Source: Planctomycetota bacterium
Lineage (GTDB): Bacteria > Planctomycetota > Planctomycetia > Planctomycetales > Planctomycetaceae
Reading direction: 5' to 3'
DNA length: 19,925 nt
Assembly (NCBI GenBank): GCA_013151585.1
Contig: JAADHY010000577.1
Coordinates: 1-19,925, forward strand
Position 1 is the stretch's first letter; each line of letters begins with the position of its first letter. Positions 7,781 to 15,285 of the stretch are shown here, one piece after another. The position numbers and the translations under genes are program-made. The notes under the pieces are model-generated. The model was not told where the DNA came from. It did not search any database and saw nothing but the letters and a program-made list of their open reading frames with translations.

Positions 7781-8686
7781 GTGATCGCTCGCACGAACGA
7801 CGCCGCCCGTGAAACCGACGACCTTCGCCAGTGCATCTGGTGGGCCTGTGCGCTGGAAGCGACCGCTCCGAAGCCAGGGAATGTCTCCCCGCTCGCATCT
7901 TTTCCGGACTTGTGTTATGAAGACTTCCTTCGCTCGGCCAACGTGGTCGCTCCGCTGCTGGCCGAAGCCCGACAGCGGGGCGTTGGAAGAACGATCTATG
8001 AAGCCATCCGCGCGACTCAAGACGTTGTCGGCCGAAACACGAATCTGGGCATCGTGCTACTTTTAGCCCCATTGGCGGCCGTCGACCCAACCGTGCCCCT
8101 CGATCAAGGCATCGAAAGCGTGCTGAACGGACTGACGGTCGAGGATGCCGGCTGGGCGTACCAGGCCATCCGTCTGGCCGCTCCGGGAGGCATGGGCCGG
8201 GTGTCGGCCGAAGACCTTTCCGCCACGCCGACACGCCCGCTGCGGGAAATCATGCGACTGGCGGCCGATCGCGACACGATCGCGCGCGAGTACGCTTCCG
8301 GCTTCTCGATCGTTCTCCGTTTTGGCGTCTGGGCGCTGGGCGATCTGAAACGCTGGTTGGACGGCTGGGACGAAACGATCGTTGGCCTCCACTTGGTCCT
8401 GATGGCCCGCTTCCCCGATACGTTGATCGCTCGCAAATCCGGACGCCTCGTCGCCCGGGAAGCCGCCCGCCACGCCCAAGCCGTACTGGACGCCGGATGG
8501 CCACACACGCCAAAGTCGCAACAACGGCTGAGAGCTTTGGACGCCTGGCTCCGGGCCGACGGACATCGGCGAAATCCCGGCACAACAGCGGACCTGGTCA
8601 CGGCCTGCTTGTTTGCCGCCTTTCGCGATCGAAGAATGGAGCTGCCCGATCTGGACGATCTCCCGCTCGACCTCAGCGACTCATGA
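7781..8686 (+). CDS. CitG/MdcB-family protein (triphosphoribosyl-dephospho-CoA synthase-like)
   Basis: Family members make 2'-(5''-triphosphoribosyl)-3'-dephospho-CoA, the precursor of the citrate/malonate decarboxylase prosthetic group, from ATP and dephospho-CoA. Related proteins in archaea and other bacteria have no settled role. Visible family features are ALEATAPKPGNVSP near residues 24-37 and the helix-rich segment with TIYEAIRATQDVVGRNTNLG (71-90). GTG 7781 is the preferred start: AGGGAGA lies at 7766-7772 and the promoter at 7732-7740 would exclude the longer frame from 7616. It gives 301 residues, close to CitG. No citrate lyase or malonate decarboxylase subunit is nearby, so the substrate is uncertain. 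Its stop overlaps that of the converging repeat-protein gene. Confidence 0.82.
   Translation: MIARTNDAARETDDLRQCIWWACALEATAPKPGNVSPLASFPDLCYEDFLRSANVVAPLLAEARQRGVGRTIYEAIRATQDVVGRNTNLGIVLLLAPLAAVDPTVPLDQGIESVLNGLTVEDAGWAYQAIRLAAPGGMGRVSAEDLSATPTRPLREIMRLAADRDTIAREYASGFSIVLRFGVWALGDLKRWLDGWDETIVGLHLVLMARFPDTLIARKSGRLVAREAARHAQAVLDAGWPHTPKSQQRLRALDAWLRADGHRRNPGTTADLVTACLFAAFRDRRMELPDLDDLPLDLSDS
8681..8686. other. Palindromic TCATGA shared by two converging stop codons
   Basis: On the plus strand TCA-TGA encodes the final Ser and stop of the CitG-like protein. On the minus strand the same six bases read TCA-TGA and encode the final Ser and stop of the repeat protein. The two coding regions overlap by exactly these six bases, leaving no room for a terminator between them. 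Confidence 0.9.
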
Positions 8687-9598
8687 CGGCTCCCGCTTGG
8701 CCGGACCCTCCCGACGAGCCCGCTCCAACGGCGACAGGTTCTCGTTCTCGTCCTTGCTTCCGGCATCCTTGTCGCCGGATTGCGTCGGCTCAGCGCCAGC
8801 GGAGGCGGACGTCTCATCTCGCTTAGCGGGCCCTTCCATGCGAGCTAGCTCCAGAGGCGAAAGTTTCTTGCCTTCGGACGGGGCCTCCTCGGCTTTTGCG
8901 GCTGGTTTCGATTCGGCTTCACTGCCGCGCTTTGCGGGACCTTCCATGCGAGCTAGCTCCAGAGGCGAAACCTTTTTGCTTTCAGACTTGTCTTCCGCCT
9001 TGGCCTTGGAGTCCGCTTCGGGGCCGCCCTTGGCGGCGCCCTCCATGCGGGCAAGCTCGAGAGGCGAAAGTTTTTTGCCTTCGGGCGGAGCCTTTGGCGA
9101 AGTCTCGCCACTGCGTTTGGCCGCGCCCTCCATCCGTGCCAGCTCCAGCGGGGATGGTTTCTTTGCCCCTTCGGACTTCGTCGTTGCGGCTGGCTTCTTC
9201 GCCGCGCCCTCTTGCCGCGCCAATTCCAGCGGCGATAAGCCCTTTTTGGGCTTGCCGGCCTTGGCCGCTCCTTCGGCCCGCGCCATCTCCAGCGGGCTCA
9301 TCTTTCGCTCCTTTGGAGCCGCGTGGGCTGGGGCCGCTTTCGCCGCGGACGGTTTAGCTTTTGCAGCCGGTGCGGGTTGAGACGGAGCCTCGACGATCTT
9401 CAAACAGCTTGGGGCGATGTCGTACCAACCCGTATCGGGTGTGCCCAGAAACTCGACCAACACCCGGCCGTTCATGTTCACCGTCTTCACGACGCCCGTC
9501 CGACCGGCGAACCGACGGAGTTCCGGCTGGGACTCATCCACAACAACATATTGGTTCTGATACCGCCGCTTCAGTTCTAGCGCTTGCTGGATCTGCAT
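8681..9598 (-). CDS. KOW/SH3-like domain protein with seven SPLELAR-type repeats
   Basis: The 305-residue protein has two parts. Residues 1-70 (QYVVVDES, RTGVVKTVNMNGRVLVEF, WYDIAPSCLKIV) resemble a small beta-barrel of KOW/SH3 kind; similar N-termini recur in planctomycete proteins as far as I recall. From residue 72 on it is Ala/Lys/Glu/Pro-rich and probably disordered, with seven copies of a 14-residue motif, consensus LSPLELARMEGAAK, beginning at 100, 121, 148, 177, 210, 246 and 288. No signal peptide or membrane segment is seen, so it is likely cytoplasmic. The charged repeats could be short helices that bind a partner several times over; this is inference. The start is ATG 9598, preceded by a weak GGATGG. 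A plus-strand open frame at 8613-9380 is its antisense shadow. The function is unknown. Confidence 0.85.
   Translation of the reverse strand: MQIQQALELKRRYQNQYVVVDESQPELRRFAGRTGVVKTVNMNGRVLVEFLGTPDTGWYDIAPSCLKIVEAPSQPAPAAKAKPSAAKAAPAHAAPKERKMSPLEMARAEGAAKAGKPKKGLSPLELARQEGAAKKPAATTKSEGAKKPSPLELARMEGAAKRSGETSPKAPPEGKKLSPLELARMEGAAKGGPEADSKAKAEDKSESKKVSPLELARMEGPAKRGSEAESKPAAKAEEAPSEGKKLSPLELARMEGPAKRDETSASAGAEPTQSGDKDAGSKDENENLSPLERARREGPAKREPS
8696..9301 (-). repeat. Seven coding repeats of a 42-base unit
   Basis: Units lie at 9260-9301, 9197-9238, 9116-9157, 9029-9070, 8930-8971, 8822-8863 and 8696-8737. Start-to-start steps are 63, 81, 87, 99, 108 and 126 bases in the direction of translation, so the linkers lengthen steadily. 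The units at 8930 and 8822 are nearly identical at DNA level and share the palindrome GAGCTAGCTC, which suggests recent duplication or conversion between them. Confidence 0.88.
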
Positions 9599-9684
9599 GG
9601 TCCATCCGTCGTGCTTGTGACTCGTGTCGGAAGAACGGAATCAGCGACCGGTAACGTCGCTGGGATGACTCGCACTGGTGTCGA

Positions 9685-9714
9685 ATGATAGCGATGGGGC
9701 AGGGCAATTGAAAA
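9685..9714 (-). promoter_or_regulatory. Possible promoter of the repeat-protein gene
   Basis: On the minus strand TTTTCA (9714-9709) and TATCAT (9690-9685) are 18 bases apart. Each differs from consensus at one or two positions. A start near 9678 would give a leader of about 80 nt. The match is weak and it is offered only as the best candidate. Confidence 0.3.
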
Positions 9715-10312
9715 GGATGGGGGAACGGTGCCAAGAGGTTCGCGAGCTCGTGCCTCCGCTCGAACCAGCTATCACGTGGCCGCGTCCCGGAACTCGCGCG
9801 ATTGCTTCTGGCGCGCCGTCGTTGCCCCGAAACAGTGTCTTCAGCCCGCGACGCTTGCGCAACTACTGTAGATGCGCGCAACAGGTCGGGCGCCGAGGCC
9901 GACCGACCTGGCGTCCGACAAGACATTCGATATGAGAAAATGCGGCGGCAGCTGACGGGTCAAACTGGCGGCGGTGCAGGCGTGGCAGGGCCCAAGAAAA
10001 CGCCCGTTTCTCGGACGCGCTGCCGCCGCGAGGATGTGGGGCTTGTTTCGGATCTCCTTTTTCGACACAATAGGCACGGATGGAGCACAGGCCACAATGC
10101 CTGAGCACCTGTCGGCCGAACCGCCGATCCGAATCATCTGGGTGGCCTCACCGCGACACGCTTGGTCCCCAACCGCGCCGTGATGGGGCGGGCGTCTGAC
10201 CCAGAACCCAAGAGATGGGGGTGCGTGTCGCGATGAGGTGGAGGTCGGCGGTCGGCCTCCCGGTGCATCCTTCTAATCGCAGCCGGGCGGTGAATCCGGC
10301 GCGCGATTTCGC

Positions 10313-10340
10313 CAAAAATTGGGGTTTGGGGAAAATTTTT
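10313..10340. other. AT-rich patch with two GGGG tracts and A/T inverted arms
   Basis: AAAAATT (10314-10320) and AATTTTT (10334-10340) can pair around an interior that contains GGGG twice (10321-10324, 10328-10331). Such composition is unusual against the GC-rich surroundings. It could be a regulatory site or part of a degraded repeat; no family is recognised. Confidence 0.3.
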
Positions 10341-10650
10341 CGAGAAACGCCTGTCCCCTGGCTGGCAGGATCGGATCATACACGACGACGTAACACTCAC
10401 CGTAGCAACCAATTAGGCCCACCACCGCCCTGCGACCTCTGCGTCAGGCCGGTAACGGCGCAAGTAACTCGGCGAAAAAACACGGGCCGCTTTTATCGCG
10501 GACGTCTTTCGATCAGGTCGATCAGAATCTAACCTTCCTTTCGTCAGGCTTCGCGTCCGCCGAGACGGATCGGCCGTGCGAGCGGTCCGCTGCGGCGGCG
10601 GTCGGTAGCTGCGGGTCCGAGCTTGGGGAATCGCTGGGGAGAACCAATCC

Positions 10651-11448
10651 GTGACACCGGATGAAGTCCGACTGCTTCTAGAATCACTCCAACGCGGGCA
10701 CGCCACGATCGATGAGGTCTCCGCACGGCTGGCCCGCGAGCTGCCGCGTCCGTCGGCGGCGACGACCGACGCCCATGTGGATGTCGACCGCCAGCGACGA
10801 TGCGGTTTCCCCGAGGTGGTGTTTTGCGAGGGCAAGACGGCTGAGTCGGTCGTCGAGATTTTTTCGGCGCTGGTGGACGCCGGTCAGAGCTGTTTCGGCA
10901 CGCGAATCTCGCCGGAGCAAGCGGAACGCGTGCTGGCGCAGTTTCCTCGGGCCCACTACAACTCGATCGCCAGAACCATCTGTGCTCCGGAAGGCCCCGG
11001 CGAGCCAAGTGCGGGGTTCGTTGCGGTGGTGACGGCCGGTACCAGTGATCGACCGGTGGCGGAAGAGGCATTTGAGACCCTCCGGTGGATGGGATGCCGA
11101 GCCGAGCTGATTCATGACGTCGGCGTGGCCGGGCCGCACCGACTCCGCGAGCAATACCATCGTTTCGCAGATGCCGATGTGGTGGTCGTCGTTGCCGGGA
11201 TGGAGGGAGCGTTGCCGTCTGTGGTCGGTGGCTACGTTGATTGCCCGGTGATTGCCGTGCCGACCAGCGTGGGTTACGGAGCCAGCTTGCACGGCTTGGC
11301 CGCGCTTTTAGGGATGCTCAACAGTTGCGCGGCGAACGTCACCGTTGTGAACATCGACGGCGGTTTCAAAGGAGGCTATATCGCGGGATTGATTGCGCAA
11401 CGGTCGCACGTGGGGACGCCACGACCCGATCAATCCGGTCACCGCTGA
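10651..11448 (+). CDS. larB: Nickel-pincer cofactor biosynthesis protein LarB
   Basis: LarB carboxylates the pyridinium ring of nicotinic acid adenine dinucleotide and releases AMP, giving the biscarboxylated mononucleotide that LarE and LarC turn into the nickel-pincer cofactor of lactate racemase and related enzymes. The 265 residues fit the family. Seen motifs: DVDRQRRCGFPEVVFCEGKT (44-63, exactly the typical start of the core), VVTAGTSDRPVAEEA (126-140), DVGVAG (156-161), GMEGALPSVVGG (183-194), PTSVGYGAS (204-212) and MLNSCA (222-227); the C-terminal half is the AIR-carboxylase (PurE-like) domain. The start is GTG 10651 with GGGGAG at 10636-10641. larA, larC and larE are not in the window. 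The NAD-repair gene follows after 55 bases and is probably co-transcribed. Confidence 0.93.
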   Translation: MTPDEVRLLLESLQRGHATIDEVSARLARELPRPSAATTDAHVDVDRQRRCGFPEVVFCEGKTAESVVEIFSALVDAGQSCFGTRISPEQAERVLAQFPRAHYNSIARTICAPEGPGEPSAGFVAVVTAGTSDRPVAEEAFETLRWMGCRAELIHDVGVAGPHRLREQYHRFADADVVVVVAGMEGALPSVVGGYVDCPVIAVPTSVGYGASLHGLAALLGMLNSCAANVTVVNIDGGFKGGYIAGLIAQRSHVGTPRPDQSGHR

Positions 11449-11503
11449 CAGGGCCCGCGACTGAAAAGGCGAGCGGCCAAAGGGCAAGTCGGAAGGGGCT
11501 GCG

Positions 11504-12376
11504 ATGGCACGTCGGATCACGGAGTTACCAGAGGTGCCGATCCGTCCGCCCGATGGGCACAAGGGGACGTTCGGTCGAATTCTCGTCGTGGCAGGCAGCC
11601 GGGGGATGAGTGGAGCGGCTTGCTTAGCGGGGCTCGGTGCGCTGCGCGGTGGAGCGGGGCTGGTGTATGTGGCCGTGCCGGAGATTATTCTGCCCATTGT
11701 GGCTTCGGCGGAGCCTTCCTACTTGACGATTCCGCTGCCAAGCGATCCGGAAACGGGAGCGTTGTCGGAAGAGGCTGTTCGCGTCGTTCAAACGTGGATC
11801 GCCGGCAAAGACGCGGTTGCGGTCGGGCCGGGCCTGGGCGTCTGGCCAGGCACCCAGCACGTCGTCGTGTGGGCTGCCGAGCATATCGTCCAGCCTTTAG
11901 TGATCGACGCCGATGGTTTGAATGGGCTGGCGGAACGGAAGGACGTGCTGAAAAAGGCGGCCGGGCCGCGGGTTTTAACGCCGCATCCCGGGGAGTTCGC
12001 TCGTCTAATCGGAACCGACGTTCGTACGATCCAAAGTCAGCGGGAAGAGCTGGCAGTCCGCTTCGCGGCCGAGTACGGCGTTGTGATGGTGCTGAAGGGA
12101 CACGGGACGGTCGTCACCGATGGCGACCGCGTGGCAGTCAATCCCACTGGCAATGCGGGCATGGCCACGGGCGGCTCCGGCGACGTGCTGACCGGATTGG
12201 TGGCCGCATTGCTGGGGCAGGGGATGAGCGCGTTCGAGGCTGCCCAGATGGGTGTGTACGTCCACGGTCTGGCGGGCGACCTGGCCGCGAAAGAGCTTTC
12301 ACAAACGGCGCTGATCGCCTCCGACTTGCCTCGTTTCTTGGGACACGCTTGGAAGGAAATCCAGCCCCGTTCTTGA
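11504..12376 (+). CDS. nnrD: ADP-dependent NAD(P)H-hydrate dehydratase
   Basis: The enzyme restores hydrated (damaged) NADH and NADPH to the active form using ADP. It has a ribokinase-like fold. Visible motifs are GHKGTFGRILVVAGS (18-32), TPHPGEF (159-165) and NAGMATGGSGDVLTG (217-231), the last being the nucleotide and catalytic segment. At 290 residues this is the stand-alone dehydratase; the N-terminal epimerase domain (NnrE) found fused in many bacteria such as E. coli is absent, so an epimerase would have to be encoded elsewhere. ATG 11504 follows a GGAAGGGG sequence that can act as ribosome binding site. It sits 55 bases after larB, another enzyme of nicotinamide nucleotides. Confidence 0.94.
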   Translation: MARRITELPEVPIRPPDGHKGTFGRILVVAGSRGMSGAACLAGLGALRGGAGLVYVAVPEIILPIVASAEPSYLTIPLPSDPETGALSEEAVRVVQTWIAGKDAVAVGPGLGVWPGTQHVVVWAAEHIVQPLVIDADGLNGLAERKDVLKKAAGPRVLTPHPGEFARLIGTDVRTIQSQREELAVRFAAEYGVVMVLKGHGTVVTDGDRVAVNPTGNAGMATGGSGDVLTGLVAALLGQGMSAFEAAQMGVYVHGLAGDLAAKELSQTALIASDLPRFLGHAWKEIQPRS

Positions 12377-12690
12377 TGTTCCGCGGGAAGTCCAATATAT
12401 ACTGCGCGTGGGCAAGTCGCGCTTGTGGGCCGGGAAAGCCGCCGAGGCTTGGCCGGATAAGGTTGCGCCTTTCTTGGGGTGGCCGCGACTTCGGCTCCGG
12501 CTGTAGAATACTCAAGCCGTCTCGGATGCGCTGTGGCATGACGTGAGTGTCGGCCGTCTTTGGCGACGCGGGGCCGGAGACAGCGGAGCGAGCGTCCACC
12601 GGTGTCGTGCCAAGCGGCGAGAGCCTTCGGATGGAAACAACGGCGGTCCCGGCTGGGGACCGCTGCTAATGAGAAAGAGTGCCGTCGGTT
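12377..12690. other. 314-base gap before the transporter gene, with a start-proximal hairpin
   Basis: No gene is seen between the dehydratase and the transporter. The stretch has GC-rich partly self-complementary sequence and ends in a strong hairpin at 12641-12665. Known riboswitch cores were looked for by eye and not found. A promoter could lie here (TAGAAT at about 12505-12510), but no matching -35 box is present. Confidence 0.4.
12641..12665 (+). promoter_or_regulatory. Strong hairpin just upstream of the MMPL gene start
   Basis: GCGGTCCC (12643-12650) pairs perfectly with GGGACCGC (12656-12663) around the loop GGCTG; a G-T wobble and a C-G pair extend it to 12641-12665. It ends 25 bases before ATG 12691 and before the purine-rich ribosome binding region, with no T-run. 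It may affect translation or mRNA stability, or it may be one of the dispersed 8-bp palindromes seen again at 18.6-18.9 kb. Confidence 0.45.
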
Positions 12691-15219
12691 ATGTTTCGAC
12701 GTTTAGGAAATGGCGTGGCTCGATTCTGGCCCTTGTTACTCGTGGGCTGGATCGGCGCGCTGGTCGCGCTGAAAGCGACGGCACCGGACTGGTCCGAAGT
12801 GGTGTCGGATGGCGAGTTCACTTTTTTGCCGCCCGACGCTCCCAGCCGCGTCAGCGAGCGTGTGTTTCAACAGGCCTGGGGACACCCATTAGCCAGCAGC
12901 GTCGCGATCGTTGTTCGGCGCGAGAGCCACGAAGGCGGGTTGACCCAAGAGGACAAGGAGTTCATCGACGAGGTCCTGAAGCCGCGATTGGAGGAGATTG
13001 TCGAAGAGTTTGTGCGGAAGGTGCTCCAGCACCCGAAGCGGGGTCGGGCCGAACAACGGGCGTCCCGGGAAAGGCAACAAGCGGAAGAAGGCGAGCAGGC
13101 GGAAAGCTCGGCCGAGCCTCCGGCTCCGTTCGAGCCGCACGTTCGCACCTTCAGTGACAAATCGATCGGCCGGTTGCTCATCAGCGATGACAACAAGGCC
13201 ACGCTGGTCATCGTCGAACTGACCACTGACTTCATGGATGCACGCAATGCGCGGCTGATTGAACGGATTGAGCAACTGACGAGCCCCGACGGCGAGCTGC
13301 ATCGACAGCGACTGGTCCCGCCGGGGTTGCATCTGGACATCAGCGGTTCGGCGACGGTCGGCCGCGATATGATCCGGGCGGCCAAAGAAAGTGCCGATGC
13401 AACCGAGCTCTGGACGATCTTGCTGGTCATTGCCCTTCTGGTCTTGATTTACCGCTCGCCGTTGCTGGCGATCATCCCGCTGCTGACGGTCTTCATCGCG
13501 GTCGAGACGGCTTTGGCCGTGTTGGCCCACCTGGCGGCTTTTGGCATCGTCGAGCTTTTTCGCGGCATCCAAATCTATACGACGGTGCTTAGCTACGGCG
13601 CCGGTGTTGACTATTGTCTGTTTCTGATTTCTCGTTACAAGGAAGAACTCGACGAGGGGGCGGACGCCTCCAGGGCCGTCGCGAATGCCTTGGCGAAAGT
13701 CGGGGCGGCATTGACCGCTAGCGCCGGCACCGTGATCTGCGGCATCGGCATGATGAGCTTCGCTGAATTCGGCAAGTTTCGCCAGGCGGGCCACGCCATC
13801 TCGCTGGGACTGTTTTTTGTCCTACTGGCTGCTCTGTTCTTCGCTCCCGCTGTGCTGCGGTTGGCCGGCCGGTGGGCCTTCTGGCCGTACGTAACCTCGG
13901 AACGACTGGCACGTACCGCTGGCTGGATCTCGGCCGCCAGCCCGATCGGCCGGCTGCTGGATCGGGACATCGCGCAGGTTTTCTGGGAGCGCGCTAGCGA
14001 CATCGTCCGCCGAAAGCCGGCGACCGTGCTGGGCGTGAGCGTCGCGTTGATGTTGCCCTTTGCGCTGATTGCTGCGATCTTTTTCCACCACCTCAGTTAT
14101 GGACTGCTCAGCGAACTGCCGCAGGATTTTGCCAGCGTGCAGGGAGCTCAGGCGGTCCAAAAGCATTTTCCCGCTGGGATGGCTGGAGAGATCACCATCC
14201 TTTTGAAGCACCCGGAGCTCGATTTTTCCTCGAAGGAGGGAACGGAGCTGGTTCGCCGGTTGAGTGACGAGTTGATGAACCGGCGTGCTGATCTGCGACT
14301 CGCGGACGTGCGCTCGATTGCCCGGCCACTGGGCTCGAAAACCGAACACCAGGAAAAGGCGGCCGAGGACACGGACTCGCGTCGGCGAAGAGCCGCTCAT
14401 CTGATCGCGGAACGAATTCGGCGAAAACGCATCGCGGATTACTACGTCGCGACCAACGAGCCGCTGAAAGGGCACGTGACGCGCGTGGACATCGTTCTGC
14501 AAGACGATCCTTTCTCTCGCGACAGCATTCGTCAGTTCGAGCAAGTTGTGGAAACGGTTCGAGGATTGCTGCCCCCGGAGATCCAGGTCTATGCGATCGG
14601 GCCGACAGCGGACATCCGTGACCTGAAAACCGTTACGGACCGGGACCAAATCCGCATCGACACCTTGGTGCTGATCGTCGTCTTCTTGATTCTGGTCGTG
14701 CTGCTGCGCAAGGTTGCTGTGTCGCTGTATCTGATCCTCAGCGTCTTTTTCAGCTACATGGCGACTTTGGGCGTGACCTTCTTTGTCTTTTGGGCCATGG
14801 ACCCGTCCGGTTTTGCTGGGCTCGACTGGAAAGTCCCCATGTTCCTCTTCACCATCCTGATCGCCGTGGGTGAGGACTACAACATTTTCTTGATGACGCG
14901 GATCGATGAAGAGCAGCGGCGACATGGCGTGGTCGAAGGGATCATCGTGGCGCTGCGGAAAACGGGAAGCATCATCTCCAGTTGCGGCATCATCATGGCC
15001 GGCACTTTCTCGTCGCTGATTGCCGGATCGCTGCGCGGTATGGACCAACTGGGCTTCGCCCTGGCGTTCGGGGTGTTGCTGGATACGTTCGTTGTACGGC
15101 CCATCCTGGTTCCGGCCTACCTGGTTTTGCTCCATAGCGGCCGGCTCGGATTCCTCGGACGGTTCCTGGGCGCCCACCGTCCCGAAGAGGCGTCCGTTTC
15201 CGAGTCGGTGGAAGCGTGA
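12691..15219 (+). CDS. MMPL/RND-superfamily membrane transporter
   Basis: This large inner-membrane exporter probably uses the proton gradient; family members move lipids and hydrophobic compounds. The 842 residues show the internal duplication of the family. The first half has a transmembrane helix at about 11-28, a periplasmic domain, then a helix bundle with GAGVDYCLFLISRYKEEL (about 303-320). The second half repeats the plan, with a helix near 448-468 and VGEDYNIFLMTRIDEE (about 726-741). The two matching Asp-Tyr motifs are the family's hallmark in the membrane core. The first periplasmic domain carries a charged, low-complexity insertion (about residues 112-148, Arg/Gln/Glu-rich). ATG 12691 is preferred; an in-frame GTG at 12679 would add four residues. 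Substrate unknown; nadV follows after 66 bases. Confidence 0.9.
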   Translation: MFRRLGNGVARFWPLLLVGWIGALVALKATAPDWSEVVSDGEFTFLPPDAPSRVSERVFQQAWGHPLASSVAIVVRRESHEGGLTQEDKEFIDEVLKPRLEEIVEEFVRKVLQHPKRGRAEQRASRERQQAEEGEQAESSAEPPAPFEPHVRTFSDKSIGRLLISDDNKATLVIVELTTDFMDARNARLIERIEQLTSPDGELHRQRLVPPGLHLDISGSATVGRDMIRAAKESADATELWTILLVIALLVLIYRSPLLAIIPLLTVFIAVETALAVLAHLAAFGIVELFRGIQIYTTVLSYGAGVDYCLFLISRYKEELDEGADASRAVANALAKVGAALTASAGTVICGIGMMSFAEFGKFRQAGHAISLGLFFVLLAALFFAPAVLRLAGRWAFWPYVTSERLARTAGWISAASPIGRLLDRDIAQVFWERASDIVRRKPATVLGVSVALMLPFALIAAIFFHHLSYGLLSELPQDFASVQGAQAVQKHFPAGMAGEITILLKHPELDFSSKEGTELVRRLSDELMNRRADLRLADVRSIARPLGSKTEHQEKAAEDTDSRRRRAAHLIAERIRRKRIADYYVATNEPLKGHVTRVDIVLQDDPFSRDSIRQFEQVVETVRGLLPPEIQVYAIGPTADIRDLKTVTDRDQIRIDTLVLIVVFLILVVLLRKVAVSLYLILSVFFSYMATLGVTFFVFWAMDPSGFAGLDWKVPMFLFTILIAVGEDYNIFLMTRIDEEQRRHGVVEGIIVALRKTGSIISSCGIIMAGTFSSLIAGSLRGMDQLGFALAFGVLLDTFVVRPILVPAYLVLLHSGRLGFLGRFLGAHRPEEASVSESVEA

Positions 15220-15285
15220 CCGGACCTTTCCCACCCCACAACACGCAAACTCGTGTGCCGAGCCAGCACGTTCAGGGTGGAGGCA

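Larger units (their letters stand above)
9599..10650. other. 1052-base stretch without a recognised gene
   Basis: This gap separates the leftward repeat-protein gene from larB. Open frames here are short, overlap in several phases and lack family resemblance. I found no tRNA arm pattern. Local features are an AT-rich G-tract patch at 10313-10340 and a direct repeat TCGATCAG at 10509-10516 and 10518-10525. A promoter for larB presumably lies near the right end but no clear -35/-10 pair was found. Confidence 0.45.

Noticed and set aside
8696..9301. CRISPR-like regular repeats
   Set aside because: The units code for a conserved peptide in one frame, spacers vary in length progressively and are coding too; no cas genes are present.
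8613..9380. 255-codon plus-strand frame with repeats opposite the SPLELAR gene
   Set aside because: Its repeats are only the antisense reading of the minus-strand repeats. It overlaps the end of the CitG-like gene and lacks the recognisable N-terminal domain of the minus-strand product.
9599..10650. tRNA or other structural RNA in the 1-kb gap
   Set aside because: I found no T-arm consensus or cloverleaf by eye; only small isolated stems.
12377..12640. Riboswitch upstream of the transporter
   Set aside because: GC-rich partial complementarity is present but no known riboswitch core motif was recognised.
12543..13157. 204-codon plus-strand frame overlapping the transporter start
   Set aside because: It is out of frame with the transporter, Arg/Gly-rich and without domains.
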